Assembly: GCA_035048485.1 (NCBI GenBank)
Contig: CM068583.1
Coordinates: 65,654,306 to 65,718,305, forward strand
Origin: Pteria penguin
Lineage: Eukaryota > Mollusca > Bivalvia > Pterioida > Pteriidae
Length of the DNA: 64,000 bases
Direction of reading: 5' to 3'
The position numbers and the translations under genes were made by a program. Positions 34,740-47,284 of the stretch are shown here, one piece after another. Below the pieces are notes generated by a model. That model searched no databases and was not told the origin of the DNA. It saw only the letters and a program-made list of their open reading frames with translations. Each line of letters opens with the position of its first letter. Position 1 is the stretch's first letter.

Positions 34740-35540
34740 GAAAAAAAATAATCCTTTATCAAAATAATCGTCATAACAATGAAACTGTTAAACAGGTTAC
34801 CGAGTTATATAAGATATTTAGGGTAATCATATCAAGGAGGCCACAATACATCCTAATCCTCAGATACCTCAAAGCTCGATCATCAATGATCAAACAAAAG
34901 TGACTACACAAAATCACACTGTATATATACAGTATGTTGTATAATCTGGAATATACATCCCCCTTTTTTATTACAATACGTCTTATACTCATACATGAAA
35001 AATACACTTATTGAAAACACTACTGAATATTTTTTTTCAATTGTCGACAACAGGTATTAGACACTATACCAGTACCCATTTCACAATCAATTAACTTCCT
35101 CGTTATCAAGCACCTACTGTAAATTCAGCATTGCCATTGATATGGACGTTTTTGCGTGGACATCATTTTTATTGACGTTGTTGCGTGGGCATCATTTGTA
35201 TTGACGTTCTTGCGTGTACATTATTTGCACTGAGAGAAATATTCTATGCATACCTTCTATATCAATGTAAAAATCTTAACAAAACACAGTGCATTATACA
35301 CGAATGATAACGATAATTACAAAACAGTGCATTATACACGAATGATAACATTATATATCTCCGTAATAAACATATTCCATTAATTATGATAAAATCTTAT
35401 TGATTTAATGCAATTTAAAGGTTAGATAGACAATCCGATATGTGCTCGACCGCAATTGGTTATATAATTTTTCATGCCGATTTAAGGTACATCTACATTG
35501 TAGAGTTTCTTTAAAATTTATCATGAGATTGTTTAAATTT
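34740..35540. other. Upstream region of SLC16 gene A
   Basis: Non-coding, AT-rich. Includes a short three-unit repeat at 35147-35230 (GACGTTNTTGCGTGGACATC-like) and a two-unit ~45-bp direct repeat at about 35280-35350. The promoter of gene A would be in this region, but no clear core elements were identified. Confidence 0.4.
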
Positions 35541-35544
35541 CCTT

Positions 35545-35830
35545 TACAGGAGGGTTTGACTTAAGTGTTATTATACCTTTTTCCTTATGTTATGTGGCTT
35601 TGACACTTTCTATACAGTATTTGTTCACATTCATTTATATATACAGTGTTGAATTATTGTTGTTTCGTCTGTGTGTAAGGACATTCGCGGCGGGTGTGGC
35701 TAGCCAAACAGGGGGCGCTCACTCCTCCCGGGCACCTGGTCTCACCTCTGAATTTCAGGGGTCCGTGAATGTCCACTGTGGTACATTGTTGTTAGTGCCA
35801 TAGTCAAGTGACACCAGTTACTTTCGTATT
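35545..35830 (+). repeat. LTR-like interspersed repeat (family C), copy 2
   Basis: Shares with copy 1 the order GTGTTATTATACC, TTTGTTCACATTCATTTATA, GCGGGTGTGGCTAG, CTCCTCCCGGGCACCTGG, GTCCGTGAATGTCCACTGTG and GTGCCATAGTCAAGTGACACC. Confidence 0.65.
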
Positions 35831-35874
35831 TTGCATTTACATGATCAAGCTTACGTTCGAGTTACCGATCGGTA

Positions 35875-35880
35875 AATATA

Positions 35881-35960
<80 letters not shown>
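35875..35960. repeat. (TA)n microsatellite
   Basis: About 40 TA units. Confidence 0.95.
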
Positions 35961-35965
<5 letters not shown>

Positions 35966-36039
35966 CACAAAAAAGGAAATTGTAACAACATTCACTATTC
36001 ATAAGTATCGGATCAACCTCAATGAAGGTTAATGCAAAT

Positions 36040-38400
36040 CGCTCGAGAAAAAGGGGTCAATATAAAAGCACAGGTTAAGCGATAACGATACTAAGACAAT
36101 TAAAAAATTGCCAAATTTTCGAAGCAATCTGCTTCTTCTTCAGGACACACACATACAACACTTACATGAATGTAAAAACACGAAAAGAAAGATAGAAAAC
36201 ATATACAAAGCACTAGTCTAATACAAACTGGTTTCTTGAATTGGCTACATATTGAACGTGTTTCTCTATGCGCTATCTAATTTGAAATGAGCCAAACACA
36301 AGCTAACAGCTTGCTGACAGGTCAAGTGGCGCCCCCCCTAAATGTATTTGCATTGACCTACTGGTGGTAATTAGACTAGGTGATAAAAAGTTATAGATAG
36401 AAGGACAAAGAAAATAAATAACAGAAATAAATGGGAGTGAAAAACAAATAAGTGATAAAATAAGTAAGTACCAATCAAAAAAAAAAAAATACTATCAAGA
36501 CAAGTGGTAATATTGGATGGCCAGTTACATGACAAGTATAAAGACACGGATTCCTATAGTCTGTCCGTACTAAACCCTACCCAAAAATGGGCATCTCCAC
36601 AAAAGATACGGTGTTTGGAACACACAGACGCAGACTGCTCTATCTCGTAATATAGGATGCTGGTGTCAATACTTCTTGTTCATCAAAAGAACATCTGACA
36701 CTTTGTTTAGACCGCTTGATTCTATAGTGTGAAGCATATGTTGCCAAAAGCCCTATTTCGCCACTCGGTCATCTACTGTCCACATCGCACTATGGTCAAT
36801 GGCCACAGCAATCATGTCCTCCCAAGAATGGTTGTCCATGTTAAAATGCCTGGCTACTGGCAGATGCATTTTCTTGGTTTTGATGGACGATCTATGGTTG
36901 TTCACTCGCATGGTCAAAGCATCTTCTGTTTCCCCAAAATACTGTTTTTTACATACCTTGCATGTGATAAGGTAAACCACATTTTTGGATTTACAGGAGA
37001 GTTTATCCAAAATCTTGTACTCCTTACCGGTTACAGAACGTTTGAAGGTAGATGTAGTGTCTGAGTGGGGGCACAGCTTGCAGCGTTTGTCATTGCATGT
37101 TATGAACGAACCAATTGGTCGTGGATTGTCAAGCCTTGATCTGACTACATGATCTTTAATACTTTTAGGCTTTCTGTATTCTGTAGGCAACCATAGGAGG
37201 TGATCTTAGTTATCGATAACTCTGAGTTTGAAATGTAAAGATGATGGATAAATCCAAACCATAAGTCCGAACATCATGAAACCAGAGGACATACAAAATC
37301 AGTGGAAATGAAAACCAAGTGGAAAATAACAAAATATATCTACTTGAAGAGCATATGTGAACCCCAATGATGGAATGAGATCAGGTGCCCGGGGAGAGTG
37401 AGCATCTGTGTGGTAGCAACACCCGTCACATATACCCAGTAGAAAGAGTCAGATCGTGTAAACTCCATATATATTTGTATATGGAGAAGTCAAAGTAGGT
37501 AACCTTCTAGTATAGAAGGTGTCAAATCTGTGTAAAATGATCGGAATCGGTCTCAGTCCAGAATATTATTTAAAAGTATGGATAACGAGATATCATATGG
37601 AGTAATAAGAGTCTCGTAACGACCATAGAACTTCCTCAGTGACGTTGCTAGTCTAGCACATATACAACCATGGTTGAGTATCTTATCTGAAAGTCGCCTA
37701 GCCCTCAGAACAAAGTCATTGTTATTTGGACATGCTCTGGAATAATGTATTAACTGCGGGCGATGATGGAATGTTGCTACTTATGAAAGGAAAGTTTGTG
37801 ATAGCAAAATTGAAGTCGTCACTTTTGTCATGGAATGACGTGTTCAAATGACCATTAATGTCGAAAGACAACATATTATCTAAATACGAAGTAGAATTAC
37901 TACTTTCTGTGGTTTCTTTGACCTCCAGTTCACTTGGATAGATAGGCTAAGCTAATCCGCCAATGAAGGATTATTAATTGAAAGCAGGCCATCTATATAT
38001 CTGTAAGTGAAATTGAAGCCAAGAGCCAATTGTTTCTTTTCTTGCGAAAGCAAAGACTGAATGAATTCAGCTTCGTATGAGTAAAGGAATATGTCAGCCA
38101 GAAGCGGGGCACAGTTAGTGCCCATTGGAATGCCGACAATTTGTTGAAAAACCTTACCTCCAAACACCAAAAATGTTATCGATAAGAAAGTTCAACATCT
38201 GGATGACATCTGTTTCAGTGTATTTATTTGTATAATAAGAATTTTCCCTAACAAAGTAAGTTTTATCATGGCCTATAACTATATATTTGAATTTGCGGCT
38301 TCCGTTTTTACTAGTAAATGCATTTTGAATAATTTCCGCGAATCTGTCTTTTAATTTCTGATGAGGGATCGTTGTGTAAAGAATTTAGTAAAACTGTTTT
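36040..38400 (-). mobile_element. Penelope-like element with GIY-YIG endonuclease (degraded, second subfamily)
   Basis: On the minus strand, 38400-37940 has RT pieces (PHQKLKDRFAEIIQ, VFQQIVGIPMGTNCAPLLAD, then FTYRYIDGLLSIN, where the catalytic YxDD reads YIDG). Further along, 37190-36640 encodes the linker zinc-knuckle-like CNDKRCKLC and a GIY-YIG domain (NVVYLITCKVCKKQYFGETE, R and H residues after it). This order, RT then GIY-YIG, is diagnostic of PLEs. The 3' region to 36040 contains a CCTGAAGAAGAAGC hairpin and ends near a TA microsatellite. Confidence 0.85.
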
Positions 38401-38608
38401 GATTTTAGATGTTCCATCAAACCATCGGAATCCCTATGGGGTCTAACTGTGCTCCTTTGCTGCCGATTTGTTCCTTTCGTCGTACGAAATTGACTTTATA
38501 CAAAATCTTATAAGCCAAAATAAGAAGCAATTGGCGTTGTCCTTTAATTTTACATTAAGATATATTGATGATGTACTATCTATAAATAACAAAAACTTTG
38601 ATACATAC
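38400..38608 (+). mobile_element. PLE RT fragment, plus orientation
   Basis: Encodes HQTIGIPMGSNCAPL with a frameshift, then SYEIDFIQNLISQNKKQLAL and LRYIDDVLSINN with an intact YIDD. It directly abuts the minus-strand PLE, so the locus has been rearranged. Confidence 0.75.
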
Positions 38609-38610
38609 GT

Positions 38611-39521
38611 TGGTTGGTTGGTTGATTTGTGTTTATTTCCCATCCTAATTTTTACGGTGATCTCGTATATAAACTAAGGAAAGTAAAAGGCCCCGATAAC
38701 GTTATTTTATCATGTAATAAAATAGTCAAACGTCTCCTAAATAGACAATATGATATTGAGATCATCAAAAAGACTATAGGTCTTGTATTTGGCCCCTCTA
38801 CAGCCTTATGCAGACTTTTACTTGAACGTTGCACGCTGACTAACAGGGCGGTGGGGACTATATGACGGGCCTTGTCCAAACCTCTTTCAGAGGAGACATG
38901 GTCCTGAACCTCGTCCCCTCTGACTGTTAGTCGGGACTCCTACAGATCTAGGCTCTTAGCTCGCTTTCAGACTGGCAGAGCACGGTTTATCATGTTGATG
39001 TCGCATATATTTTTATACCATTATGTTTTTTACAATACCTTACGTGTTTATATATTTATGACCTCTCAATATGCGATACCTGTTGACCCTTGTTCTTTAC
39101 ATGGAGGATTATTTATAAATTTTTAAATGTACGTCTTTTGATTGTTCTGCTGTTACGGTGAGTGGGAAGATGGGCCCGTAAACCGGTTAACCACACCGTT
39201 TGTTTGGCTTTTGTCAAATTAAATGACCGTCCTAAGTTGGTATCGTAATTGCACTACAATCAAATATTTTTGTAATGTGTTAAATGTTCTATTATATTAT
39301 TTATATTCAAGTATTGTATAGCTCCATGGTGACTTCTGCCACATAACTGAGCCGGTAACTCCTCTTTTTTCTTTTACGTCGCTTTCAACAATATTTCAGT
39401 TATATCGCGACATGGAAGCAGGAGGTTACCAACCTCTTAAACATAGTGGCGCAACCCGGGAATCGAACCCGGACTGTCGGCGCCGCAAGCCAAGCGCTTA
39501 ACCACTACACCACGCCTGCCC
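38611..39521 (-). mobile_element. Family B SINE split by a PLE insertion
   Basis: The SINE tail (GTTGGTTGGTTGGTTGATTT on the plus strand, 38611-38631) and the SINE body and head (TTTTACGTCGCTTTCAACAA to CCACTACACCACGCCTG, 39374-39521) are the two halves of one minus-strand copy. Confidence 0.7.
38634..39373 (+). mobile_element. 5'-truncated Penelope-like element (P3)
   Basis: Nearly identical to 28586-29323 of copy P1. It starts in the last RT codons (SHPNFYGDLVYKLRKVKGPD), runs through the 3' UTR and stops at CTCCTCTTTTTTCTTT. The high similarity to P1 and P2 marks a recently active family. Confidence 0.85.
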
Positions 39522-39526
39522 CTGAT

Positions 39527-40070
39527 ACATACGTACATACAATATATCCAAAGGGACTTGAAATTAAGGACAATACGATATCCAATTCATGTGCTTCATA
39601 TTTAGATCTACGTATTGATGTCGACCGAGATGGTAAACTTACTACTTCAATTTATGACAAACGTAATGACTTTAGTTTCCCCATTGTTAACTTTCCATGT
39701 ACTAGTAGCAACATTCTTTTATCACCTGCGTACGGTGTACTAGTAAATGCATTTTGAATAATTTCCGCTAATCTGTCTTTTAATTTCTGATGAGGGATCG
39801 TTGTGTACAGAGTCGAAAAGTCAAAAGACTTGATGGAGTGAATTTTAGTAAAACTTTTTGATTTTGGTGTTTATGTATCCCAATTGATTCGATATGCCCT
39901 AGCATCATCTGAGTATTGCTCTTTCATTTATCGAAGCAAGGATATGAGATATCACGACTTCTGTCAACATTCTGCAAATTTTACGGTCGTTATAAAGACC
40001 TTATTTGCCCATATGATGTATCGTTGTCTGACATGTTGACTTCCTTATTTCACAGTAACTAAACCATCTG
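39527..40070 (+). mobile_element. Rearranged PLE fragments
   Basis: 39545-39735 (+) reads YPKGLEIKDNTISNSCASYL...RNDFSFPIVNFP (PLE RT thumb region). 39740-39860 is an inverted RT piece (on the minus strand FDFSTLYTTIPHQKLKDRLA). From 39868 the plus-strand frame resumes (VSQLIRYALASSEYCSF). The inner inversion is visible from the sequence. Confidence 0.7.
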
Positions 40071-40287
40071 TATTACCTATACTATATAGCAGTATTCTTA
40101 CTGCTTATGACATATACCTATTTTGACTACGGCTGTGCCGTTTCCTAATACTGTGACAGCGAATAATACTATATCGGGGAATCTTACTCCTCCATGGCAC
40201 CAGATCCCACCTCTGTTTTGACAGAGGTTCGTGATTGTTTATATTATATTTACATTTGTATTGTCGTGTTTCTTCGATTTCGAGTTG

Positions 40288-40540
40288 AAGCCGGCGTGGC
40301 TTAGTGGTATCGCGCTGGATTCCTAATCGGGAGGCCGGGGTTCTATTCCCGCTCTGGTCATGCCGGTGTCCTGTCTTTCGGACGAGACAGTAATGGCACG
40401 TTAAAGATCCCTCACTGCTTCGGGTGGGTCAGTTGCAAAGGTCAAAATTTGTATGCCCCGCATCAGGCAGATGCCGTCACCATATACGTGAAATATACGT
40501 GGTGTGACGTTAAACAAAAATCAATCAATCAATCAATCGA
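40288..40540 (+). mobile_element. tRNA-derived SINE, family A
   Basis: Full structure on the plus strand: head GCCGGCGTGGCTTAGTGGTA with B box GGTTCTATTCCC. The core CTGTCTTTCGGACGAGACAG, GGCACGTTAAAGATCCCTCA, CTTCGGGTGGGTCAGTTGCA and GCATCAGGCAGATGCCGTCA follow. The 3' end is TGACGTTAAACAAAAATCAA with a (TCAA)n tail. Confidence 0.9.
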
Positions 40541-40639
40541 TTTCGAGTTGTGGATTTCGGAACAATATCTTGGATTTGTACATGTTCTAACAACTCTTGA
40601 ATTTTTAAGGATCCACATTTCATTAATTCCACTTCTGGA

Positions 40640-41160
40640 ATATAGTGTTTCGTATTACCTATGAAGGCCAGATTTAATTTCTGATAATATTTTTGTGAGT
40701 AGCATCGATACAGATTTTGTGAAACACTTCGAGGAACCAGCAATAAAGCGTTGTTCGTAAGGAGTAATATGCATTTCTGGAATGCTGTACAAATATGAAA
40801 GTTCTAAATTTAATTTATATTTGTCAATACCAAACGTATTGAGGATAGATTTATGATTCTCAAGTACTTCCGAAACCGAAAAATTCGTGTAAATGTATGT
40901 AGGATTTCCTGGAGCTGAATTTAATCCTAGTTCTTTCACTAGGCTGTAAAAGTTATATTTCTTACAAGTAAATGTGTAATTATTAGACGCTTTTATCTGC
41001 TGGTGTAATGATATAATGTTCTTGGAGGAAGGTAAGTTCACTGACAACATCAGGATCTTTAAAAATAGATTCGAATCTGGTTTTTACAGAGCCTTGTAAT
41101 TTTTTAACTTTTGATCTCAGCAGGACTGCAATAGATTTTATCCATTGCTGACATATACCC
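40640..41160 (-). mobile_element. PLE N-terminal/RT fragment
   Basis: The minus strand encodes LPSSKNIISLHQQIKASNNY, then YEQRFIAGSSKCFTKSVSML, TKILSEIKSGL. This is the typical pre-palm region of PLE RTs (QRFIAGSSKCxTK). Open over 131 codons but without the catalytic part. Confidence 0.75.
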
Positions 41161-41239
41161 ATCTAAACTCCAATTCAACAAAGTCAATATTTGATACCGA
41201 AACACTTTTCTTGGATCTTAAGATTAATTAACAATAAAA

Positions 41240-42130
41240 TTCATACAATTATTTAGAATAAACGTGCCGATTTTGGATTTCCTATTATGTATTTCCCTTA
41301 TTTGGATGGTGATAACCTAGACTCCCATCATATGACAAATGGTTACTCCAACATGGCACCTGGTCTCACTTCTGAATATCAGAGATCCGTGAACGTCCGC
41401 TGTGGTACATTGTTATTAATGCCATATGTATAGCTCCATGGTGACTTCTGCCACATAACTGAGCCGGTAACTCCTCTTTTTTCTTTAATGCCATAGTCAC
41501 TTGACATTTGTTTTTCATTTATATATCTCAGCTGCTTCGATTTGCCAAATCATACATTAACGTTTTGGACATTTTTTTTTACAAATAAAGTTGAAACTTT
41601 TAACTTAGGGTTACAGGTATCATAACCTTAGAAAAAACCTTTTATTCAGGACTTATATGAAAACGATATGAATTTTTACATCCCCATTTCTTCAGTGATC
41701 TTATGTACAAACTAGGGCGGGAGGGTTTCGAAAGTTTCGATAATATTTTTCTCGTCAGGTTCCAAAATAGTGAAATGCCTTTGACAATTTGACTCGGATT
41801 TCATCAAAAAGACAATACAAGTCCTATATATACATCTTTATACAGAATTATTCCTTGCACGATAACTAACTGGGCGTAGGGGACCACATGACGAGTCTTG
41901 TTGAAAACCGGTTTCACAATAGACATGGTCCTGAACCTTATCCAGTATGACTGTTAGTCGGGACTCCTACAGATCAAGGATCTGAGCTCGCTTCTAGATA
42001 GACAGAACATTGTTTACTCATGTTGATGACAATTTTTATATTTCAGAAATTTTGGTCTTACTCTGCAATACTATACGTATTTATATTTTTATGACCTCTC
42101 AACTTGAGAAACATGTCGATTCTTGTACAT
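41240..42130 (+). mobile_element. Degraded PLE copy with a 60-bp PLE end inserted nearby
   Basis: Similar to 28290-29040 of copy P1 (DFGFPIMYFPYLDGD-like, then CGGGACTCCTACAGATCAAG, GCTCGCTTCTAGATAGACAG) with many mutations. It includes a piece of LTR-like family C around 41340-41430 and 41487-41510. Confidence 0.65.
41427..41486 (+). mobile_element. 60-bp extreme 5'-truncated PLE insertion with 9-bp target duplication
   Basis: The last 60 bp of the P1/P2/P3 3' UTR (GTATAGCTCCATGGTGACTT ... CTCCTCTTTTTTCTTT) sit between two exact AATGCCATA repeats (41418-41426 and 41487-41495). The empty site corresponds to the family C word GTGCCATAGTC. Confidence 0.8.
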
Positions 42131-42139
42131 TAGAAAAAG

Positions 42140-44080
42140 TATTGTCTCAGCCCTATGACAGAAGTCAACACAGAAATATAAGTATTTAACATGTTTAATG
42201 TAATGAAATGAAAAAAAAAACACATAAGGACATCACAAAAATATTCGATTATAGTGCAGTTACGACACCCGACTTAAGACGGTCATTGATATGAAAATAG
42301 TCAATCAATTGGTGTGGTTAATCGGTTTAAAGACCCACCTTCTTACACATATTTAGAAATATAAATATTCCCTCAAATAAAGATCTAGGGTCAAGAAGTG
42401 TCTTAAGTTAAGAGGTCATAAAAATATATAAACACGTATGGTAATGCAGAAAAACATAATGGTATCAAATATATATTAAACGACATCAAAATGATGAAAC
42501 AGTGCTCTGCCATTCTAGAAGCGACTCAGACCTTTGAGCTGTAGGCGTCTCGATTAACAGTCAGAGGGGACGAGGTTCAGAACCATGTCTCCTCTTAAGG
42601 AGGTTTCATCAAGATCCGTCATTTAGTCCCAACCACCATGTTAGTCAGCGTGCAACGTTCAAGTAAAAGTTTGTATAAGGCTGTAGAAGGGCCCAATACA
42701 AGACTTACAGTCTTTTTGATGACCTCCGGGTCTTCTTGTCTACGACGAAGGAGTTTAATTGTTTTGAAATCCGACGAAGTAAAGTTGTCGAAACCTTTGA
42801 CCTTCCATAGTTTGTATACTAGATCACCGTAGATATTGGGATGAGAAATCCCATTGGATACATATTGTTGAAATGTTTTTCTAAGTTTATAATATCCGTA
42901 ATTCTGAGTTGAAGCTTTAAAGTGATTTATAGATTTTTGGTATGAAAGTCCAAAACATTAGTGCAGCCACTGGATAATCGAATCAACTGAGATATATAGA
43001 TACCATATGATGGGAGTCTAAAGACATCGCCATCCAAATAAGGGAAATTTACAACAGGAATTCCAAGATCGTCGCGTTTATCGTAAATATTAGCATGAAT
43101 TATCATAATGTTTAAGTCTAAGAAAGGCGTTGCTGTATCACAAATATTAGCTCTGTTTAATTGAAGCTTGGGTTGGTATACTTTAGGTAAATATCTTTCA
43201 CACTAGATAGATAAGATGTCATCAAGATATCTAGATGTATTATTGAATTTATCAATCAAATAAAACGTTTAGATTTTTGAATAGAGTCCTTCTCATAACA
43301 ATAAAGAAATACATCTGCTGTAAGATGTGTGCAGTTTGTACCCATAGGAATCCCAACTGTTTGCTGATAAATCTTGCCATCAATTTGCACGTAAATATTA
43401 TCCATCAAAACACTATGGCTTTACATAACTCAGAGCAAGCCCGATTTTACACTAAGAATATTGTTTGTTCAAAAGAATCCAGATATTTTTGGAAGTAAAG
43501 AGATGTGTTATAACACGAACGTATGAGAGACAACAACTTACTTTAAATCAATTCATGCGGAAGAAAGGTATATAAGGTAAAAAAATCAAATGTAGATACA
43601 TGTATTTCAGTGACTTGGATATTACGTAAAAAGCAGTTTGCAAGAAGTTTTTATAGACCAGAAGTAATTAGTATTATTATTATGAAAACGACATTAATAA
43701 CAGCATTTGATAATATGATTTTCGACTGCCGTTAGAGCATACGTAATATATTAAGAAAGTACAGTGGTGGATCAATGACTTGAATTAGATATAAGACGTG
43801 ATGTATATGGACTTTTATGTAATTCAATAGGGGGCCAATACATGGTTGGAAGATCATATTTATCAAGGCCAATTTTGAAATTAGACATAAAGTTGTTACG
43901 CACGGTGCCATTTTTCGACGCAGGTGTTTCAATATATGTTTTGGCAGCGTTTAAGTAAGTTGGAACTACATTAATATAATATAGTTTTCAAACAAGTATT
44001 ACATTATTGCCTGCTTTATCAGCAGGTATAAAAATATTTAGTATGCAAATCAACCATTTTCATTTCAATAGACTGAGCTG
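42140..44080 (-). mobile_element. Degraded Penelope-like element (minus strand)
   Basis: The minus strand shows KIYQQTVGIPMGTNCTHLTA followed by VFLYCYEKDS (about 43400-43290), upstream RT pieces to 44080, and the 3' UTR words down to 42140. It belongs to the same family as P1. Multiple stops. Confidence 0.75.
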
Positions 44081-44136
44081 ACAGTATATTTGTATGTTTG
44101 AATAAATGAGGATTTTGCGTAAAGTTGTTAAGGGAC

Positions 44137-45790
44137 GACCATTTGATTCTGAACGGGGTGGTGGTGGTGGGGGCTGGCAAATTTGGTCGAGTCAGATTAT
44201 TAATTTTCAGATTTTTGAAGGATAAATATTTATTTCCTTAATATCTTGGGAGAGATTTTTTTATTTTCTTGACTTTAATGTCGCCAATGAATACTTGTTA
44301 GAATTGTATTGTAATATATGTTATTAACACACATCCTTGTATAATTATATTTTGTAATGTTATTTACTAATAATGTAAGAGTTGTCGTTCTTTCCTGAAA
44401 CATATTTTAGAGTTATCTATCTATTGTGGAATAGTTTTAAATTTTGTCTATGTCTATGTGAGCTTTATACTGACTCATCATTTTGTTCTAACTGTATGTC
44501 AAGGTTAACGACCACATGTTTAGAAATAAAAATGTGAAAAGTCGCCAGCGTTGATGTTTTTCCGTAGTCCGTCTTGATGGACACAAAAAAGATACAACTA
44601 TAGTTTCATATTTTGTTAGCAAAACACATTCTAATATAAGGTAAACTCAACAAAAAATATGCATGTAATTTAATTGCATAGGTTTTTATACTACTAGTTT
44701 CTATATAGTGAAATATATAGTCTCTCTCTGTTTCTGGTATCCATGGGGAGAATTTCCATAAATCACTATTATCAGTGACGGATTTTTCCCTTTTTCGCCA
44801 CATATTTACTACTAAAAATCCAGATTTGGCACCAAAAATGGGCTGAGTAGTTTGGATAATACACATGCCCCCCTATTCGGAAATCCTGGATCCGCCACTG
44901 CTTTAGAAGGGAGTGTGAGAAAGTGTTGTTCTTTTGGCATCATGTCCGAATGATAATATTCTATTTTTTCACTTACTTTGAACCATGTTATTTTAATGGA
45001 AAAAGCATTTCATAAATATTTTTGATATATTGATTTTTCACATTTCTAACTTTGTCTTCACTACTTCTAGATTAAATTTGAGAAAGCTTGGTAAATATTA
45101 AGCAAAGATGTTCCTCATGTACAATTTTACATGTTCAAAACGTTATAAAGAAACTAAAGACTTATGTCCATCTGCAATCATTGTTCAATATCATTGTGCA
45201 GTGTTTTCTATGTGTAAGGTGAACAACCTAGACCAATTTGGGACTCTTTTTACTTATGTTATCATGTATGTTTTGTTGGTTTTACTTTTGTTCTCTTTTT
45301 AAAGTTATGTTTCTGTTTATTTTACATATGAATAAATGTGTTAAAATCATTTGACGAATGTCCTGTTGCATTGATTTGAATGAAACTTAAAAGGAATGAA
45401 ACACTGTGAACAAATATGACCACCATAAATTTTGAAATGCACATCATTTAATTTAAACATCAACTTAGCATATGTGCTGAGGTGAGAGATAGAGAAAAAT
45501 CAATTAAGACCCCTTTTGGCCACTCATTTTAACATTAACATATCGGTGTGTCCGGCATGTAACGTTGGAGAAAGGAAACGGAAATTGGCGGCAAGGGGAC
45601 GGGAATGACACTATTTCGAACAAGAATCTGAAGAAAAAATCTCTCAGAAAGCAGAAGGTAGAGCCCTTGTCCCCTGTCTGTCCTTAAAAATGGACATGCA
45701 AATATATTTGTTTTAAAAACAATAATTCTATTAAGTTTTGTTGAACATTTTGAATAGCATGATTTGTCCAATGCTATAAATTCCCCTGCA
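44137..45790 (+). repeat. Left arm of a large imperfect inverted repeat
   Basis: Begins at GACCATTTGATTCTGAACGG and contains AAATTTGGTCGAGTCAGA, TTGTTGGTTTTACTTTTGTTC, AAATGTGTTAAAATCATTTG, CATATGTGCTGAGGTGAGA and ACATATCGGTGTGTCCGGCA. All of these recur inverted and in mirrored order at 48050-49215. No coding capacity recognised. Confidence 0.7.
44773..44900. mobile_element. hAT-like MITE (128 bp)
   Basis: Ends CAGTGACGGATTTTTCCC and GGAAATCCTGGATCCGCCAC + TG. The CAGTGGCGGA-type terminus is common in hAT MITEs. Shares the inner ACATATTTACTNNTAAAAAT with the copy at 56682. No clear 8-bp duplication. Confidence 0.6.
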
Positions 45791-45839
45791 ATATGAGTTG
45801 TACAATTAAACTGCTATAAATTATAGTATAGGGGGAGCA

Positions 45840-46790
45840 ATCTTGCGACATCCATATAAAGGATATGACCATTTGATTCCGAGGGGAGGGGCTGTTACAT
45901 TTTGGAAATAGATATTCTGATCCTCAAATTGTTGAAAATCAAAAACATTGGCTTTTTCAGAGCTGCTAGCATGTACATTTACTAGTTCATGCATATTTCA
46001 GGCACCCTCCATTTGATAATCGGGGGAGGAAGGGGGGGGGGGGGTCTGGGTATTTCAACCTCAACCTTGGGGCAAGGGAATTTGTTTTCAGAAGAGCCAG
46101 AGCAAAAATTTGTTTTTTAACTAAAAATATTGTTATATAATAACACATATTTGATAATACACATTGGGTTTTTTTGACAAAATTCTGCTCAAACCGACCT
46201 GAGCTATTTTATACCCTTTTAGTCCATCATAATGATGCAATATACTGAAATGAGGGCGAGACTAGAAACAGGAGGCTGATGAAGGAAAAAAGGAGTATGG
46301 GTGTGAAGGAAAGAGGGCTACCCTGTAAAAGAAATACAGAGAAATGACAAAAAAATCTAAAATGTGAGAAATGTCGGTTCCGTCTTAGAATCGAAATCAA
46401 TCATGAATTATATAAAGAAAACATTCTATGAAAATGTCAAAATTTGGCATCTTCAAACTGCCATAACTTTTGATAGGATAGAAATATCAGCAAAAGGAAA
46501 ACTGTTATGAATTTGTCTCACTGAACTCTATGCAAATACATTAAACACATAAAGATATGAATACACTGCAAAATTCACCTGGGGTTGCTATTAACCCTTG
46601 TCCATCCCTCGTGAACCGTTTTTGGCATATATCCAGTACAAACATTACAGTACTCAAAGAATAAGATAAACGCATCTGACTCTGCCGTATGAGAGAAATT
46701 ACCATGGAAACGCACTGTTGATAATTATAATAATTTGAAAAAAACAGACACAACTTGTCACAAGAACATCAGATAAACTTTTGATTACTG
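45840..46790. other. Non-coding spacer inside the large inverted repeat
   Basis: No gene seen. Poly-G run at 46030-46045. Confidence 0.4.
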
Positions 46791-47280
46791 TGCAAGCGAG
46801 CTCAGTCTCTTAATATGCAAGAGAAGAGGGAATGAGGTTCAGGACCATTTCTCCTTTGCAAAAGATTTCAACTAGGCCCACCATATAGTCCCCTTCCGCC
46901 TGTTAGTCAGCGTACAGGTTCAAGTAAAAATATCTATAAGAGTACAGAAATGGTCAATACAAGAATTAGAGTCCTTTTGATAATCTCCGGGTCATATTAT
47001 TGTACATCACGAAGGCCTTTCCCTATTTTGGAACCCGACGAGATAAAATTATTGGAACCATAGACCCTCTTAAGTTTGTACACAAGATCACCATAGAAGT
47101 TGGGTTGGAAATTTCATTGAATAGAAAGTAATATATTGAATCGTTCAGATTTTTGACAAAAAATACATGAAACAATCCACCTACCAATACAGAAACAAAT
47201 CTGTTATAAGAGGTGCACGGTTAGTACACATAGAAATCCCATTTATCTGCTGATAAATCTTGCCATTAAATTCGAAAATA
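46790..47280 (-). mobile_element. Degraded PLE fragment (minus strand)
   Basis: Contains the inverse of the family 3' UTR and the last RT segment (AACTTCTATGGTGATCTTGT..., FNGKIYQQINGISMCTN-like). Heavily mutated. Confidence 0.6.
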
Positions 47281-47284
47281 ACGG

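Noticed and set aside
34508..34903. 131-codon plus-strand frame
   Set aside because: Antisense to SLC16 gene A exon 1 and flanks; no recognisable domain.
40288..40360. tRNA gene
   Set aside because: A and B boxes are present, but no good acceptor stem or anticodon arm closes, and the sequence continues into a SINE body. The same holds for the other SINE heads (6916, 48428, 57985).
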